A stretch of 64,000 nucleotides of DNA from Ancylostoma caninum (lineage: Eukaryota > Nematoda > Chromadorea > Rhabditida > Ancylostomatidae), in contig JBAJFG010000560.1 of assembly GCA_037903475.1 (NCBI GenBank), positions 248,001 to 312,000 on the forward strand, written 5' to 3'. Both the position numbers and the translations under genes were made by a program. Positions 21,790 through 31,886 of this stretch are shown here, in pieces (position 1 is the stretch's first letter; each line of letters begins with the position of its first letter). The notes below the pieces were generated by a model, which made no database searches, was not told the DNA's origin, and saw nothing but the letters and a program-made list of their open reading frames with translations.

Positions 21790-23935
21790 TCATCTAAGTG
21801 CTCTTTGATTCTCTTTGATAAGACTTAAGGGCCGCGCTAATTCACCTATGTAATTGTCACCACAGAGTTTGCTTGATGTCTGGTACACGGTCCCAGAAAT
21901 CACACAATCTCCCTCTCTGCCTGATGGACATATGATACAATTCGGTGACGAGCAGAGGCGATCGTAGAGGCGATTTCTTACCAATCGGTGTTTCAGATTA
22001 TCGGGTGGGATGTCCACGAGTTGACCAAACCGTCTAAACCAGAATCTTTCAAGCAGATGCGTATGGAACTGCTCATTTCGTCTGATATGAACGGGATGCA
22101 TAAGGGGATCTTTTCTCGTAAAGGTGTACCGCATTGCTTGGTGGAAGGGGTCTCCTTATGACGCGTGCGCTTCGTGTAGGTGATTATTGTTGTATATCCG
22201 TTTGATTCGGCTATCGAACGGGCAAGTTTGATAGATTCTCGTTTTTCTTCTATGCCAGAGCAAACACCACTTGCGGTGTGAAACATATTGCGCACTACAG
22301 AAGCTTTTGTCCTAATAGGATGCGAGGAGCTGCAGTGGACAATAATGTTTTTATTGCTAGGCTTTCGGAACCATCTTGTTTTGTAAATGCCCCATGAAGA
22401 CCTACCTTCAGAAACGGAAGCCATTTTCCCCTCGGTTTCTCCCTGGTAAGCTTAATGTGCTCCGTCTGTTCATTCAACAGTTCAAAACACTTATCCATTT
22501 CTTCAAGGGTGGAACATATGACGAAGCAATCGTCAACATATCTGCAATAGAATACTGGATTGTGCACCAGTACAGGATTTTCGATCTTCGCCATGAAAAC
22601 TCCTGAACAAAACGCCATGAACAGGAGCTAGTCTCTGCCCCATGGCGAGCCCTCTGATTTGTGCGTAGTATTTTCCGGATCAGCGAAATATGTTGCAATT
22701 CAAGCACTCTCGGAGGCGTGTCATGATGTGGGCAATTGAGGGGCCATATAAGTCCATAGGGTTGCAGTGCTCCGTGAGGAACTCATAAGCCGCCTGCATT
22801 GCTGAGTCTTTTGATACATTGGTGTACAAGGAGGTGACGTCAAACTACCCATCACACATTCCTCGTTTATTGGTGCTGCACGAAGATGGTCGAGAAACAT
22901 TCTTGTGTTGCATAGGTGAGCTGGGACGTAGCGAAGAAGTTGGATTAGTACCAAGTTTATGAGCCAGGATATTCTGTCGCTGGGGCCATCGACGCAGCTG
23001 ATGATAGGCCTCACTTTGAATACTGAAGGACCGTTTGAGGAAAGATCATCGGCTGATAGCTTTTGGGTCTTTATTAGGAGATACAAAACTGAGCACGTTG
23101 GAAGTTCCAGCTTTAAGCGTGCTATCAATTGATGTGTGCATCCTTTGCTATTTCGACCAAGGTTCGATTAAGCCTGCGGTATTGTTTAGTGAATTCTTCC
23201 TCTAGGATGGACGATAGAGTGTATCATCGCGGAGATGGAGCTCTGTATTGATTTATCTAGCTGTTGTGGAAGAATGACAAATTCACCGCCCTTATCACTA
23301 TCGATACGCGTACATGTCCAGATTTTACTAGATTGCGAACCTCCCTAATTCCTTCTCTTTGCGCAGTGGTTAGATTTGGAACGAATCTCCTACTTTCGAA
23401 GCGGCAAAGAACCTTGTGTATGTTGATAGCGAAATCGCGGAACTTTGCGTCAATATCAGTAGTGGCTCTGTGTTGTTTCAGAAAACGTCGGGGGAATGGA
23501 ACGGTTGGAAAGCTTGAAGGATCAACATTCCCTGCGTTTTCTTGCTTGACTCGATAACGTAATCGATTTTGAAGCTCATGTAAAACCAACTATTCTCCGA
23601 GAAACTGCAGCAGATATTGGTTGCGACAGTGAAAAGCTAGGCCCTAATTCTAGGAGAGATCGCGCACCATCAGGAACCATAATATCTCCAATCACTGTGA
23701 TCCTAGAACTTTTTGTGACCGATTGTTTCATTTCAAGTACGTGATCATGACCGATAGGTTGTGCTGCGGAAATTCGAGGATATCGTGGGCTTTTCACTTG
23801 TGATTTACTCAATAACTTATCAAACTTTCTTTGCAAGCCTGCCTTTGCGCTAGATCTAATAGAATCACAAATTGTCATATACCCACTCACCGCATGGGTA
23901 AATTTGGAACGAATCTCCTGCTTTTGAAGCGGCAA
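21790..23935 (-). pseudogene. Degenerate canonical Penelope-like retroelement
   Basis: Successive minus-strand frames spell a Penelope-like polyprotein. An upstream region (23935-23257) is followed by VRPIISCVDGPSDRISWLIN of the RT fingers (about 23000). The catalytic YVDD motif lies near 22540, with KWLPFLKV after it. Then come LVRNRLYDRLC and a GIY-YIG-like YIGE segment (21790-21900) at the C-terminus. The order RT then nuclease is the canonical Penelope/Poseidon arrangement, opposite to the element at 28.5-31.3 kb. Many stops and frameshifts split it, so it is inactive. Confidence 0.75.
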
Positions 23936-24046
23936 GCGCTTGACCGGTAGCTACTGGTAGCAGATGGGTGATGTTATCCAGAGGACAGGTGAGTGTTATT
24001 CTGAAAAAAAACACAACACTGACTGAACTATGTGTTAGTAATACGG

Positions 24047-25423
24047 AACCGAACAAATACCTCGGACATTAACAGTAATTGGTAGGTCCACATGTGGAAG
24101 TGCTTTCCTAAATTTAGAAATAGAATCCAATTGAAAGAAAGATGGAGGCATATTCATCCACCTAGTGGTCCAAGCAAAAAAGGAATTCAATGAGATAGCC
24201 GCACGATTGTTGCCGCACGTAGGCACCGAAAATTCAGACAAGGCCTGCAAGGATGAAGAGGTTCAAAAAATCAGTACCTGAAACCAGGCGAAAGACGAGA
24301 TTTATCTTCAACCATCCTTCAATCTGCAGCGTGAACTTCTAAGACCTGATACAAGTCAGCGAATAATATAGGATGGGGCTTATCCGGTGACTGGGATCAA
24401 GTATAGTTCTGTAGTATACCATACGCGAAAAAAAATTTTTGGACCCTTTGAACTTTATCAATATGCTTAATGAGACTCGGGCTCCAAACCGCTGAACCAT
24501 ATTCCGACAAAGGGAGTACGTAAGTTTAATATAGCTTAATCCAAATGTGTATATCTGAATTTTAACACATCTGAACAAGGCAATTAGTGTACGAAGAGCT
24601 TTCGCATCGCATCAATGTGCGAAATCCAAGAAAAGTTCTCAGGAACAGGCCCAGATCCCGAACTTCCGCTTTTCTACTCAATATTTATTAATCATAGCCG
24701 ATGTCCTAGCTCCTAAAATGCGTCAATGTTTACCTTCAGACCCAAGTTCTCGCACCGAGTCCTCGTACGCTGAACTACTGTAGAGAGCTCACTTTCCACC
24801 AAAGTTGCAGTGGAACTGTCATAGGCCGCGTAGGCTTCTACATCATCAGCAAATGCACGAACTCTTATATTAAGGAAGTTCATTGAAGTTTGGAGCAAAT
24901 CGCGTGTATAGATTAAAAGAGGACTGGCGACAGAACCTCTCCTTGTGGTTCACCTGAAGGACAAGATTGAAGACAGGAATATTGATAATTGACTCTAACA
25001 CAAAATGTACGGTTTTTTAAGTACGATGCGAACCATTCCAGCTTAGTGGATCTGTCACCAAAACTCTTTAGTATTGCTAACAAGCAACTATGGTCTGCAG
25101 TATCAAAACCATTACTAAGGTCTTAGTATATGAAATCCACAAGCTTTCGCAAACTCAGTGCAATTACTCAGTCAAAAGAACAATACAGCAATTGGGTAGC
25201 ATGTACAGGATCCTTTGAATGAACCAAATTGTTCGGGAGGGATGAGTTTGTTTTCATCAAGACAATCAATATGCTTATCCGTAATGATGTTTTCTATAAT
25301 TTTACACGGAGTTGGCGTAATACTGATGGGTCGGAACTCATGCACCCGATCATAGGTGCGATAGTCGGAGCCAAGCCTCTCGCCCCCTTCACTTCGAACA
25401 GGGGTCCGGCAGACCCCCTTCAC
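24047..25423 (-). pseudogene. Degenerate non-LTR retrotransposon RT (Jockey/CR1-like)
   Basis: Minus-strand frames give FRPISITPTPCKIIE and PPEQFG (RT fingers, about 25290), then SGEPQGEVLSP (palm motif B, about 24950), FADD (catalytic motif C, about 24850), a C-terminal YSLCRNMVQRFGARVSLSIL segment (about 24500) and SFFQLDSISKFRKAL near 24110. This order matches the RT and C-terminal region of Jockey/CR1-type elements. Stops and frame changes occur throughout. No endonuclease domain is seen upstream. Clade assignment is tentative. Confidence 0.65.
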
Positions 25424-25615
25424 TTAGACGAAGGGGAGGACGAAACCCCGGTGAGAAAAATTAATGAAATTATTTTTTTGGGTGATGGAAACGATGAATG
25501 AAATGAGAAGAAGGACGCAAACGAGGAGAAGACGAAGTAACAGAAGGCAATATCAGGAAGTTAGACGGAAACATATTATTAGGGAATGCTAATAAACACT
25601 TATTGAAGGATTATA

Positions 25616-26892
25616 TTAGGTGCGTGCAAAAGTTCCGGGGCAGTTCCACCTAATTTTTCAAAACGTCATAACTTGACTCAAAGTCAGCAATTTTGATCAA
25701 AACAGAAAGCATTGGCAACCCCGTGATGTTGCCAATATGGCACAGAAAATATTTTTCCGGAAACTAAAAATTTGACAGGTTTACACCTGTAACAGTGGCA
25801 CACGTCGTTTTCCAGTACGGCCCGTTCATCAAATGTTTTACAGCGGAGGTAAAGCCATAGAAGGCTGAAATGGGGGTAGTCTGTTAGAGGCAGGTATAAG
25901 GAGTAATACAGGTTAGGCTAAAATTTCGGAGCACGAATGACCAATCATTTATACGGTTGACACTGCAATATGCTGGTGTGCGCTATCCCACACCCGGAAC
26001 AAACCACATATTTCCGCCTGTGTCAGCCCCATTCTTAAGAGTTTTCCCGTGATTACTCTAGGGAAAAGAAACTACTATAGAGCGATTATTGTGCATTCAT
26101 TAGAAAACAAATTCATTGCAGATGAGTCACGTTGCTGACCATGAAAGGTCAAAACTTTTTTTTAAAGAAGGCACTGATGGTTCGGACATTTTTTAGGTGG
26201 GTGGCAGGAGCCCGGACTTTGGGGTGACCTCCCCCTGTTGTCGTACCTGACCCATTCTCTATCAACAATAGCAATTCTTCCATGAAACGAATTGTTAGAA
26301 AATCTGAAGGTCGAATATCTGCAGACTTGCCAGTGTGGACGTCAGTGCTCTTCGCTCAACTCACGAAAAATCCATCAACTCACCTTCCCCTTCTTACCGA
26401 TTTTTTTCAAGTGACGAAACATTGTTGACTAAATCCCCCGTAATGTCTTGTGCACTTTGCACAAGGTCTGTTTCAACCTGCTCTTTCCTGGCGCCTTTGC
26501 GATGACCAAATCTCTTACCAACTTGTGAAGCATTTTCCAGGCTCTCATCTCCACTCAGAACTCCTAGGAACCTTCGAGCACCTGGCGTTTCAGAGAATAT
26601 ACTCTCCACAAACGCATTAATGATGATATGGGTCGCTTCTCCTGTTGATCGTCTAGATTTGATTCCATACAGCGAAATTCCCCAAATTATTGCACAGCTC
26701 ATAGCACTGTTTTTACACCCAAAACAGAGCAACGCTGTGACGTAGACCCGAGCTAAAAGTGGAATAGGTAGCAGATGTTTCAGGCTACCAGCATACGTGA
26801 AAACCGTTGCAGGATATCGTAAACGCAAGGAGCAAAACGACGTTGAACGGTGAAATACCACCAACTGCCCCGGAACTTTTGCACGCACCTAA
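25616..26892. mobile_element. Mariner-ended element with unidentified cargo (1277 bp)
   Basis: Long terminal inverted repeats start TTAGGTGCGTGCAAAAGTTC and continue CCGGGGCAGTT on both sides, about 31 bp in all. TA dinucleotides (25614-25615 and 26893-26894) flank them. TTAGGT starts and TA targets are mariner hallmarks, and the length is typical of mariner. No transposase motif (HTH, GDE or SPDLAP) is visible, however. Instead a 164-codon minus-strand frame (26394-26888) fills the right 40 percent and begins inside the TIR. I do not recognise its product. Confidence 0.65.
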
Positions 26893-26894
26893 TA

Positions 26895-28080
26895 ATAAAT
26901 GTGTGTGCGGTGCGAGTCGGCCGGAACGAATGTATGATAGGTTACGAAATTTGAGTTAGAGTACTGAATTGAACGGATTGCAAGGGGTTGAAGGAACTAG
27001 GAATAACACGGCTGTGAGCGAAAATTTCCGTAGGGTGAAGGGTATCCTTGGATAGCTGAAACCTAGGAGATGAAGAAGGCACCCTGTTTGCATAGAATAA
27101 ATCAAGACTTGCGGAACCGTTTGCATTTTTCGAAAGCAATACTTTTCGCGGCACTTTCAGTTCTATGGCTAATAAAAGTATTAATAGAGAGTGAATCAAA
27201 AATGGGACAGTCCTGCGAAGAATAGGAGGAAAAACTGTATAATGTGAAACCAATTCCAAATCCTGTAGTGAATATCTTACGGGAACCAAGATGAGGTTTT
27301 TGAGACCGACGAAAATAGCGAGAAACAGTAGGTTTTTCGCAAATTTCTCTTCAACCACAAAACCAAATGAGACGATCAGGACATGATAGTGAAGTAGAAG
27401 AAATTCTCTATCGATCCGTATATGATATTATGGGTAAAAGTCTGTCCTGCGCTGTGCAGGAGGGGATGGAGCCAAAACCAGTACATTGGCTCCGGTCAAA
27501 AGCGAGACAGTGCAATGAGGGAGGGGGGCGCAGAGCGAGAACCGGAGCCATCCTCAAGAGGCCGACTCCGGTACCCTTCACCTTTAGCGGGAACGACTTA
27601 CAACGACTTTCCAGAAGAAGTGACGAGTGATATAGGTGTAATTTCACAAAAAGTGGTCACTATTTACCCTTCACGAACATGTCCACGTTTCAAATAAGGA
27701 AGTTATAAGGGAAAAATAGCCGTTTTTTGGCACTTTTCAGTATGATAAAAAGGGAAAGAGTTGCCGTGGGAGAATTATGGGGTATTGAGCACCGGGAGGT
27801 AGGATATGAAGTGCTGATATCTCTCGGACCCTTCCATTTTGGAAATAATAGCAATTTGAGTGTTTTTTTAATGTTGAAATTAGTGCCAGATTTTCCTCAA
27901 CGAGGAGATGACTCATCGCGCCACCGCCGTCACTTCGCTGCAGATGGAAGGGATACCTGATACCTGAGCTTGCATAACTACCTATAGACAGTGTGAGCGA
28001 TCATACGTAGGATTTACCAGATAGATAGTAATAGAGTGTGAAATAGACAGCGACACAAGCTAAGATAACTTAAAACCTAA
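26895..28080. other. No supported gene
   Basis: A 138-codon minus-strand frame (26942-27358) and short plus-strand frames exist but resemble nothing known to me. A coding role is not excluded. Confidence 0.35.
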
Positions 28081-28111
28081 ATATTTTCACACTAATCCGG
28101 TTTGGGGGCTT

Positions 28112-28178
28112 AGAACTAGACCGGTAGTGTAGTTTCCTTGGTGCCCCCGAGTCAAATGACTCTTTCATCAGTAGTTCT
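28112..28178 (-). ncRNA. Candidate type I hammerhead ribozyme in PLE 3' flank
   Basis: Read on the minus strand: AGAACUA, CUGAUGA, a hairpin GAGUCA/UGACUC, GAAAC, then GUC and UAGUUCU. The two outer heptamers are perfectly complementary and sit exactly where stem I should. CUGAUGA, GAAAC and the GUC cleavage triplet are in the right order. Stem III would be very short, as in Penelope-associated hammerheads. The weak point is stem II: its hairpin is not closed against the GAAA strand (12 unpaired bases). It lies about 300 bp downstream of the RT stop codon in the same orientation. Confidence 0.4.
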
Positions 28179-28479
28179 CCAAGGAAACTTACAAAAGTGT
28201 CATCTCAACAAGGAATGATTCGGAAACAATGAGAGAGAATCAGTGCAAACTGTATGACAATGAAAGGAGCGTGACGTGATACGGGAGGAACTTCGAATAA
28301 GTAGATCCTTGCTCACTGCCCTATATATACTTGTTTGAATGTAGCTTGTTCCCGCCAACCTTTATTGTGATCTGCTTCCTAGTGTTTGACTCCTAAGGAA
28401 AGATTATTCTTCTTCTGAAGTACCTACTGAATTAATACGTCTAAACTATGTAACCACTTACATGTATGTCTTACCTACA

Positions 28480-30050
28480 CTAAGATTCTGACCCTACATT
28501 TCCCCATTCATTCCTAATTTCATTAATAATTGGTAGCATTGCGCTTATCCCCATGCCATACTTTCTTAGTAGAAAAGGTTTAGTTGCAAAAGAATGAATT
28601 AGTTCCTTAGTTAGTTCATTCGTAGGCCAACAGTTTCTGATATATATCCGTGATAGTTCCTTTACTCTAGCCTTAAAGTCTTCGAACATGGAACATGCCC
28701 TATTAATCCTTATTATTTCATTTAGTACTGTATTTCTTATGATATACCCCGGCATGTTTGAGTTATAATGAGGAAGTCGAATTACCTTAAAGCTGTAGTC
28801 ATCTGTTTTATTATAAAGTTTATTCCTTATTGTGCCATTTAGTGTGCTTATTTCTAGATCTAGAAAGGTAGCCTCCTTTGGGCAAGTATTGGTTTTTTCT
28901 ATCTGTAGATCCCGGTGGTATACATGTCTAAGGGAGTTCTCAAATAGATCGGGTCTGGCTGATATATGTATTATATCGTCAATATATCTATATGTGTGAT
29001 TGAATAGCCTTACATAGCTTAGCCCTATGTTATTTTTGACAAATTCATATTCCATATAGGACAGAGTCAGATCTGCGAGTTGTGGGCTACATGATGCTCC
29101 TTGTGGTATTCCTTTTACTTGCCTAGATATGACTCCTGCAAAATAAACGAAGCTGTTATCTAAGAGCTCATCAATCATATAAAATATGTCTTCGATTCTA
29201 AAATATTTGGCGTTATGATCCTCCTGTGCATTGCTATACATCACCTTTTTATATTTAATTTTAATGTAATTGGACTCTTTCATACATAATCTTATTAATT
29301 TTCTAATGTTTTCTTTTACAACAGAATGAGGGAGACTAGTAAAGAGACTTGTAAAGTCTGCTGTAAATATTTTTGCATTTGGTATCCCATTTATAATTTC
29401 TTCTGTTACATACGTGCTACTATCCACGCTCCAGAAATGTCTAACCCCTATCCTATGTGTGATAACTCCGCAATATTTTGAGAAATGATTTTTGAAATAT
29501 GATAAAATTATCTGTAAAAGAGAGGCAAGAGGTTTAATACTACTTTGCTTGGCGCCTGTTATAAACCTGAACTTAACTGGCGTTTTATGCATTTTAGGTA
29601 TGCCGTATATTCTGGGAATTCTTGAGTTTGAGTTATCTACATTTATTCCTAGTCCCGAAAGTATGCTATAATGTTTTCTTCTGACATCATCTTCAGTTAG
29701 TGTAGTTCCTAAATATGTAGCGCCATTACCATCATTTTGATTTATTTCTTTTTCTATCATACTAAGGTACAGTTTTTTACAAGTCAAACTATATTTGGAT
29801 TGAGCTTTATCTACTGGTGTGATTACAAAATCCTTATGTAGTTTATCCAAACACTTTTTGTCGTACCTATCATTTCTAACTTTGTCCCCATCATAGGTGA
29901 AGTATAGTTTTGGTACTATTCTTTTAGTTATATGCGCTCGGATTTGCTGTTTCAGTAATGTACATGAAGGGTTTACTATTCTAAACCTTGATATATACCT
30001 CCTGGATATTGAGTCTGCTAAATTGTTAACCTCCTCATAAATATCTTTTT
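28480..30050 (-). CDS. Penelope-like reverse transcriptase (C-terminal half)
   Basis: The frame is open from the frameshift near 30050 to the stop at 28480. It carries RIYGIPKMHK and KFRFITG (RT motifs 1-2), IFTADFTSLFTSLPH (motif A with catalytic Asp), KGIPQGASCSPQLAD (motif B), YRYIDDIIHIS (motif C, YIDD) and ATFLDLEI (motif D/E). PKMHK and FTSL.TSLPH are typical of Penelope-like RTs, which are related to telomerase RT and copy their RNA in the nucleus during insertion. Catalytic residues are present and no stop interrupts about 520 codons. There is no GIY-YIG domain after the RT, unlike canonical Penelope. It continues the reading frame of 30018-31280 apart from one missing base. Confidence 0.85.
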
Positions 30051-31280
30051 ATTAACCTTCTTATGGATTCGAAATTTAGTTCCTTTACTAAGTAAATTTC
30101 TTAATGTGGCATCCTTCACTATGCTAAGATCCCCAGCGCAAACGTGTGCCAAATCCGAGTTAATGTATTCGGTAAATTTACTACATGCACATACAGCATT
30201 TTTTACTGAATTATATTCCTCCTGGTTTAAGTTCCCCAGCACCTTGTTATAGTTGGTTAACTTAGTACCAATAGGTTTGTCTATATTATATCTCATTCGT
30301 ACTCTGATTTTATCAACTCGCTCTTGGTTTTCCACTACATTCTTAATAATTTGTTTGAAATTATTGTTATTACATATTTTCGACAGATTAATTCTGTCCA
30401 TTATTCCTCCTGAATACTTGACACTTATTCTAAACTCCTCATATCCCTTGTTTTCTTCCTTTTTGGAATTCCAAAACGGGGATGCAATAAGAGAATACAC
30501 TTTGTAGTTTAGTTCGAAAGACAACTGTTGAAATGGGGTACTAAACGCAAAATCAATCAACCTATTTTTATCTTCCTTATTTAATGTCCTGAAGTAAGTG
30601 TATAACGCATAGCTATTTAGTCTTTCAATCATCTCAACTATTTGATCTGTTCTTTCTACACAATCCCTCTTCTTTTTAGATCTTTTCTTCCTACCTCTAT
30701 TTCTTTTAACTCCACATGGAAATTTGAAATAAGGATGGCTTTCCCTTTCTAATGGATTTGTGCTATCAGAAATATTGCCCAATCCTTTAATTTGGTCATT
30801 GAATCCAAAAGGATAGGCTGTCATTAGATATTTAATCCATATTACTTCCTTATTCCTCAAATATGTTTTAACTTGTGTTACTTCTTCAACATGATCTAAT
30901 ATGTCAACTACAATGTTATTTGGGTTATGTCCCGTGTTTCTAAAATGGTTAACCATAAAAGTGTTCAAGGTTTGCTGCCTAAAACTTCTGCTATGCTGAT
31001 TAATTCTAGTCCTTAATGATTGAGTTGTTTCTCCAATATATTGCAAATTACATGTACGACAAGTGATTGCATAGACTATGTTTTTGGTATCGCAGTTAGC
31101 TCCACTAGGTTTGTTAGTTTTCAAAAGATAATTAGTTGTCGTGCTTCTAATATAATTAGAGAAGTTAATTTTCTTGCATATATTACATCTGCTTCTATCA
31201 CACCTCCTACCAGCTTGCTCATTTGAAATAATTATTTCAGAATATGTGTATCGATTAATTCTTTTAACTTTTCCAGGCAA
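30018..31280 (-). CDS. GIY-YIG endonuclease half of Naiad-like PLE
   Basis: The ATG at 31280 opens 420 codons. Residues 27-35 contain a C-x4-C-x2-C knuckle. Residues 63-77 add three Cys around VYAIT, followed by QYIGET (80-85), R90/R92 and H96, the PLE type of GIY-YIG nuclease. A Lys/Arg-rich tract (RGRKKRSKKKR, around 200) may act in nuclear targeting or nucleic-acid binding. The nuclease would nick DNA to prime reverse transcription. The last residues (MRRLTI) follow a one-base loss in an A-run near 30047. The inverted partner at 31887-33191 keeps the extra A and stays in frame, so the ancestral protein ran on into the RT (total about 930 residues). Confidence 0.85.
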   Translation of the reverse strand: MPGKVKRINRYTYSEIIISNEQAGRRCDRSRCNICKKINFSNYIRSTTTNYLLKTNKPSGANCDTKNIVYAITCRTCNLQYIGETTQSLRTRINQHSRSFRQQTLNTFMVNHFRNTGHNPNNIVVDILDHVEEVTQVKTYLRNKEVIWIKYLMTAYPFGFNDQIKGLGNISDSTNPLERESHPYFKFPCGVKRNRGRKKRSKKKRDCVERTDQIVEMIERLNSYALYTYFRTLNKEDKNRLIDFAFSTPFQQLSFELNYKVYSLIASPFWNSKKEENKGYEEFRISVKYSGGIMDRINLSKICNNNNFKQIIKNVVENQERVDKIRVRMRYNIDKPIGTKLTNYNKVLGNLNQEEYNSVKNAVCACSKFTEYINSDLAHVCAGDLSIVKDATLRNLLSKGTKFRIHKKVNKKIFMRRLTI

Positions 31281-31388
31281 GGACGATATCGAAAGGGTTT
31301 GGTTGTAGTCGTTTTGGTTAGTTGCGGACCTGAATCCATTGAGTCTGAGGCGGTCCTTCCAAGACTCTTATGCAGTTTCCTTATCAGA

Positions 31389-31442
31389 GGTTATTTCCTC
31401 CTCGGCCGGGGCGAGCCTCTTCATCGCTGGGGAGCGATAACC
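31389..31442 (-). promoter_or_regulatory. Structured PLE leader RNA motif, left arm
   Basis: GGUUAU and AUAACC form an outer stem that encloses AUCGCU-CCCC-AGCGAU and a GC-rich CUCG/CGAG hairpin, followed by GAAA. The layout resembles a type III hammerhead, except that the CUGAUGA strand reads CGAUGA. See the mirror copy at 31734-31787. Confidence 0.35.
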
Positions 31443-31733
31443 GTGGTGTAAACTGCATTGGATTGTTTAATGCCCAACACCACGTCAGGGTTCTCCCGTA
31501 TGAATCAAATAATAACTTAAGATATGATGTGCATGAGCACAGCGACAAAATATTATCCGAAAATTATCGTAATACTTTTGTACTATTCATTGAATCTGTT
31601 AGTCAATACCTATTAAAAGTTAATATTTTATCGCTGTGCTCATGCACATCATATCTTAAGTTATTATTTGATTCATACGGGAGAACCCTGACGTGGTGTT
31701 GGGCATTAAACAATCCAATGCAGTTTACACCAC

Positions 31734-31787
31734 GGTTATCGCTCCCCAGCGATGAAGAGGCTCGCCCCGGCCGAGGAGGAAATAACC
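31734..31787 (+). promoter_or_regulatory. Structured PLE leader RNA motif, right arm
   Basis: Identical to the left-arm motif (31389-31442) in opposite orientation. It sits 100 bp upstream of the right-arm endonuclease ATG. Confidence 0.35.
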
Positions 31788-31886
31788 TCTGATAAGGAAA
31801 CTGCATAAGAGTCTAGGAAGGACCGCCTCAGACTCAATGGATTCAGGTCCGCAACCAACCAAAACGACTACAATCAAACCCTTTCG

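Larger units (their letters stand above)
28112..31555 (-). mobile_element. Penelope-like element, Naiad-like domain order, nearly intact
   Basis: One minus-strand element: leader (31555-31281), an N-terminal GIY-YIG endonuclease, a basic linker, a Penelope-type RT and a 3' flank with a hammerhead-like motif. The nuclease precedes the RT, the permuted arrangement reported for the Naiad/Chlamys clades. A single one-base frameshift near 30047 separates the halves. Both outer limits are estimates; no target duplication was found. Confidence 0.7.
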
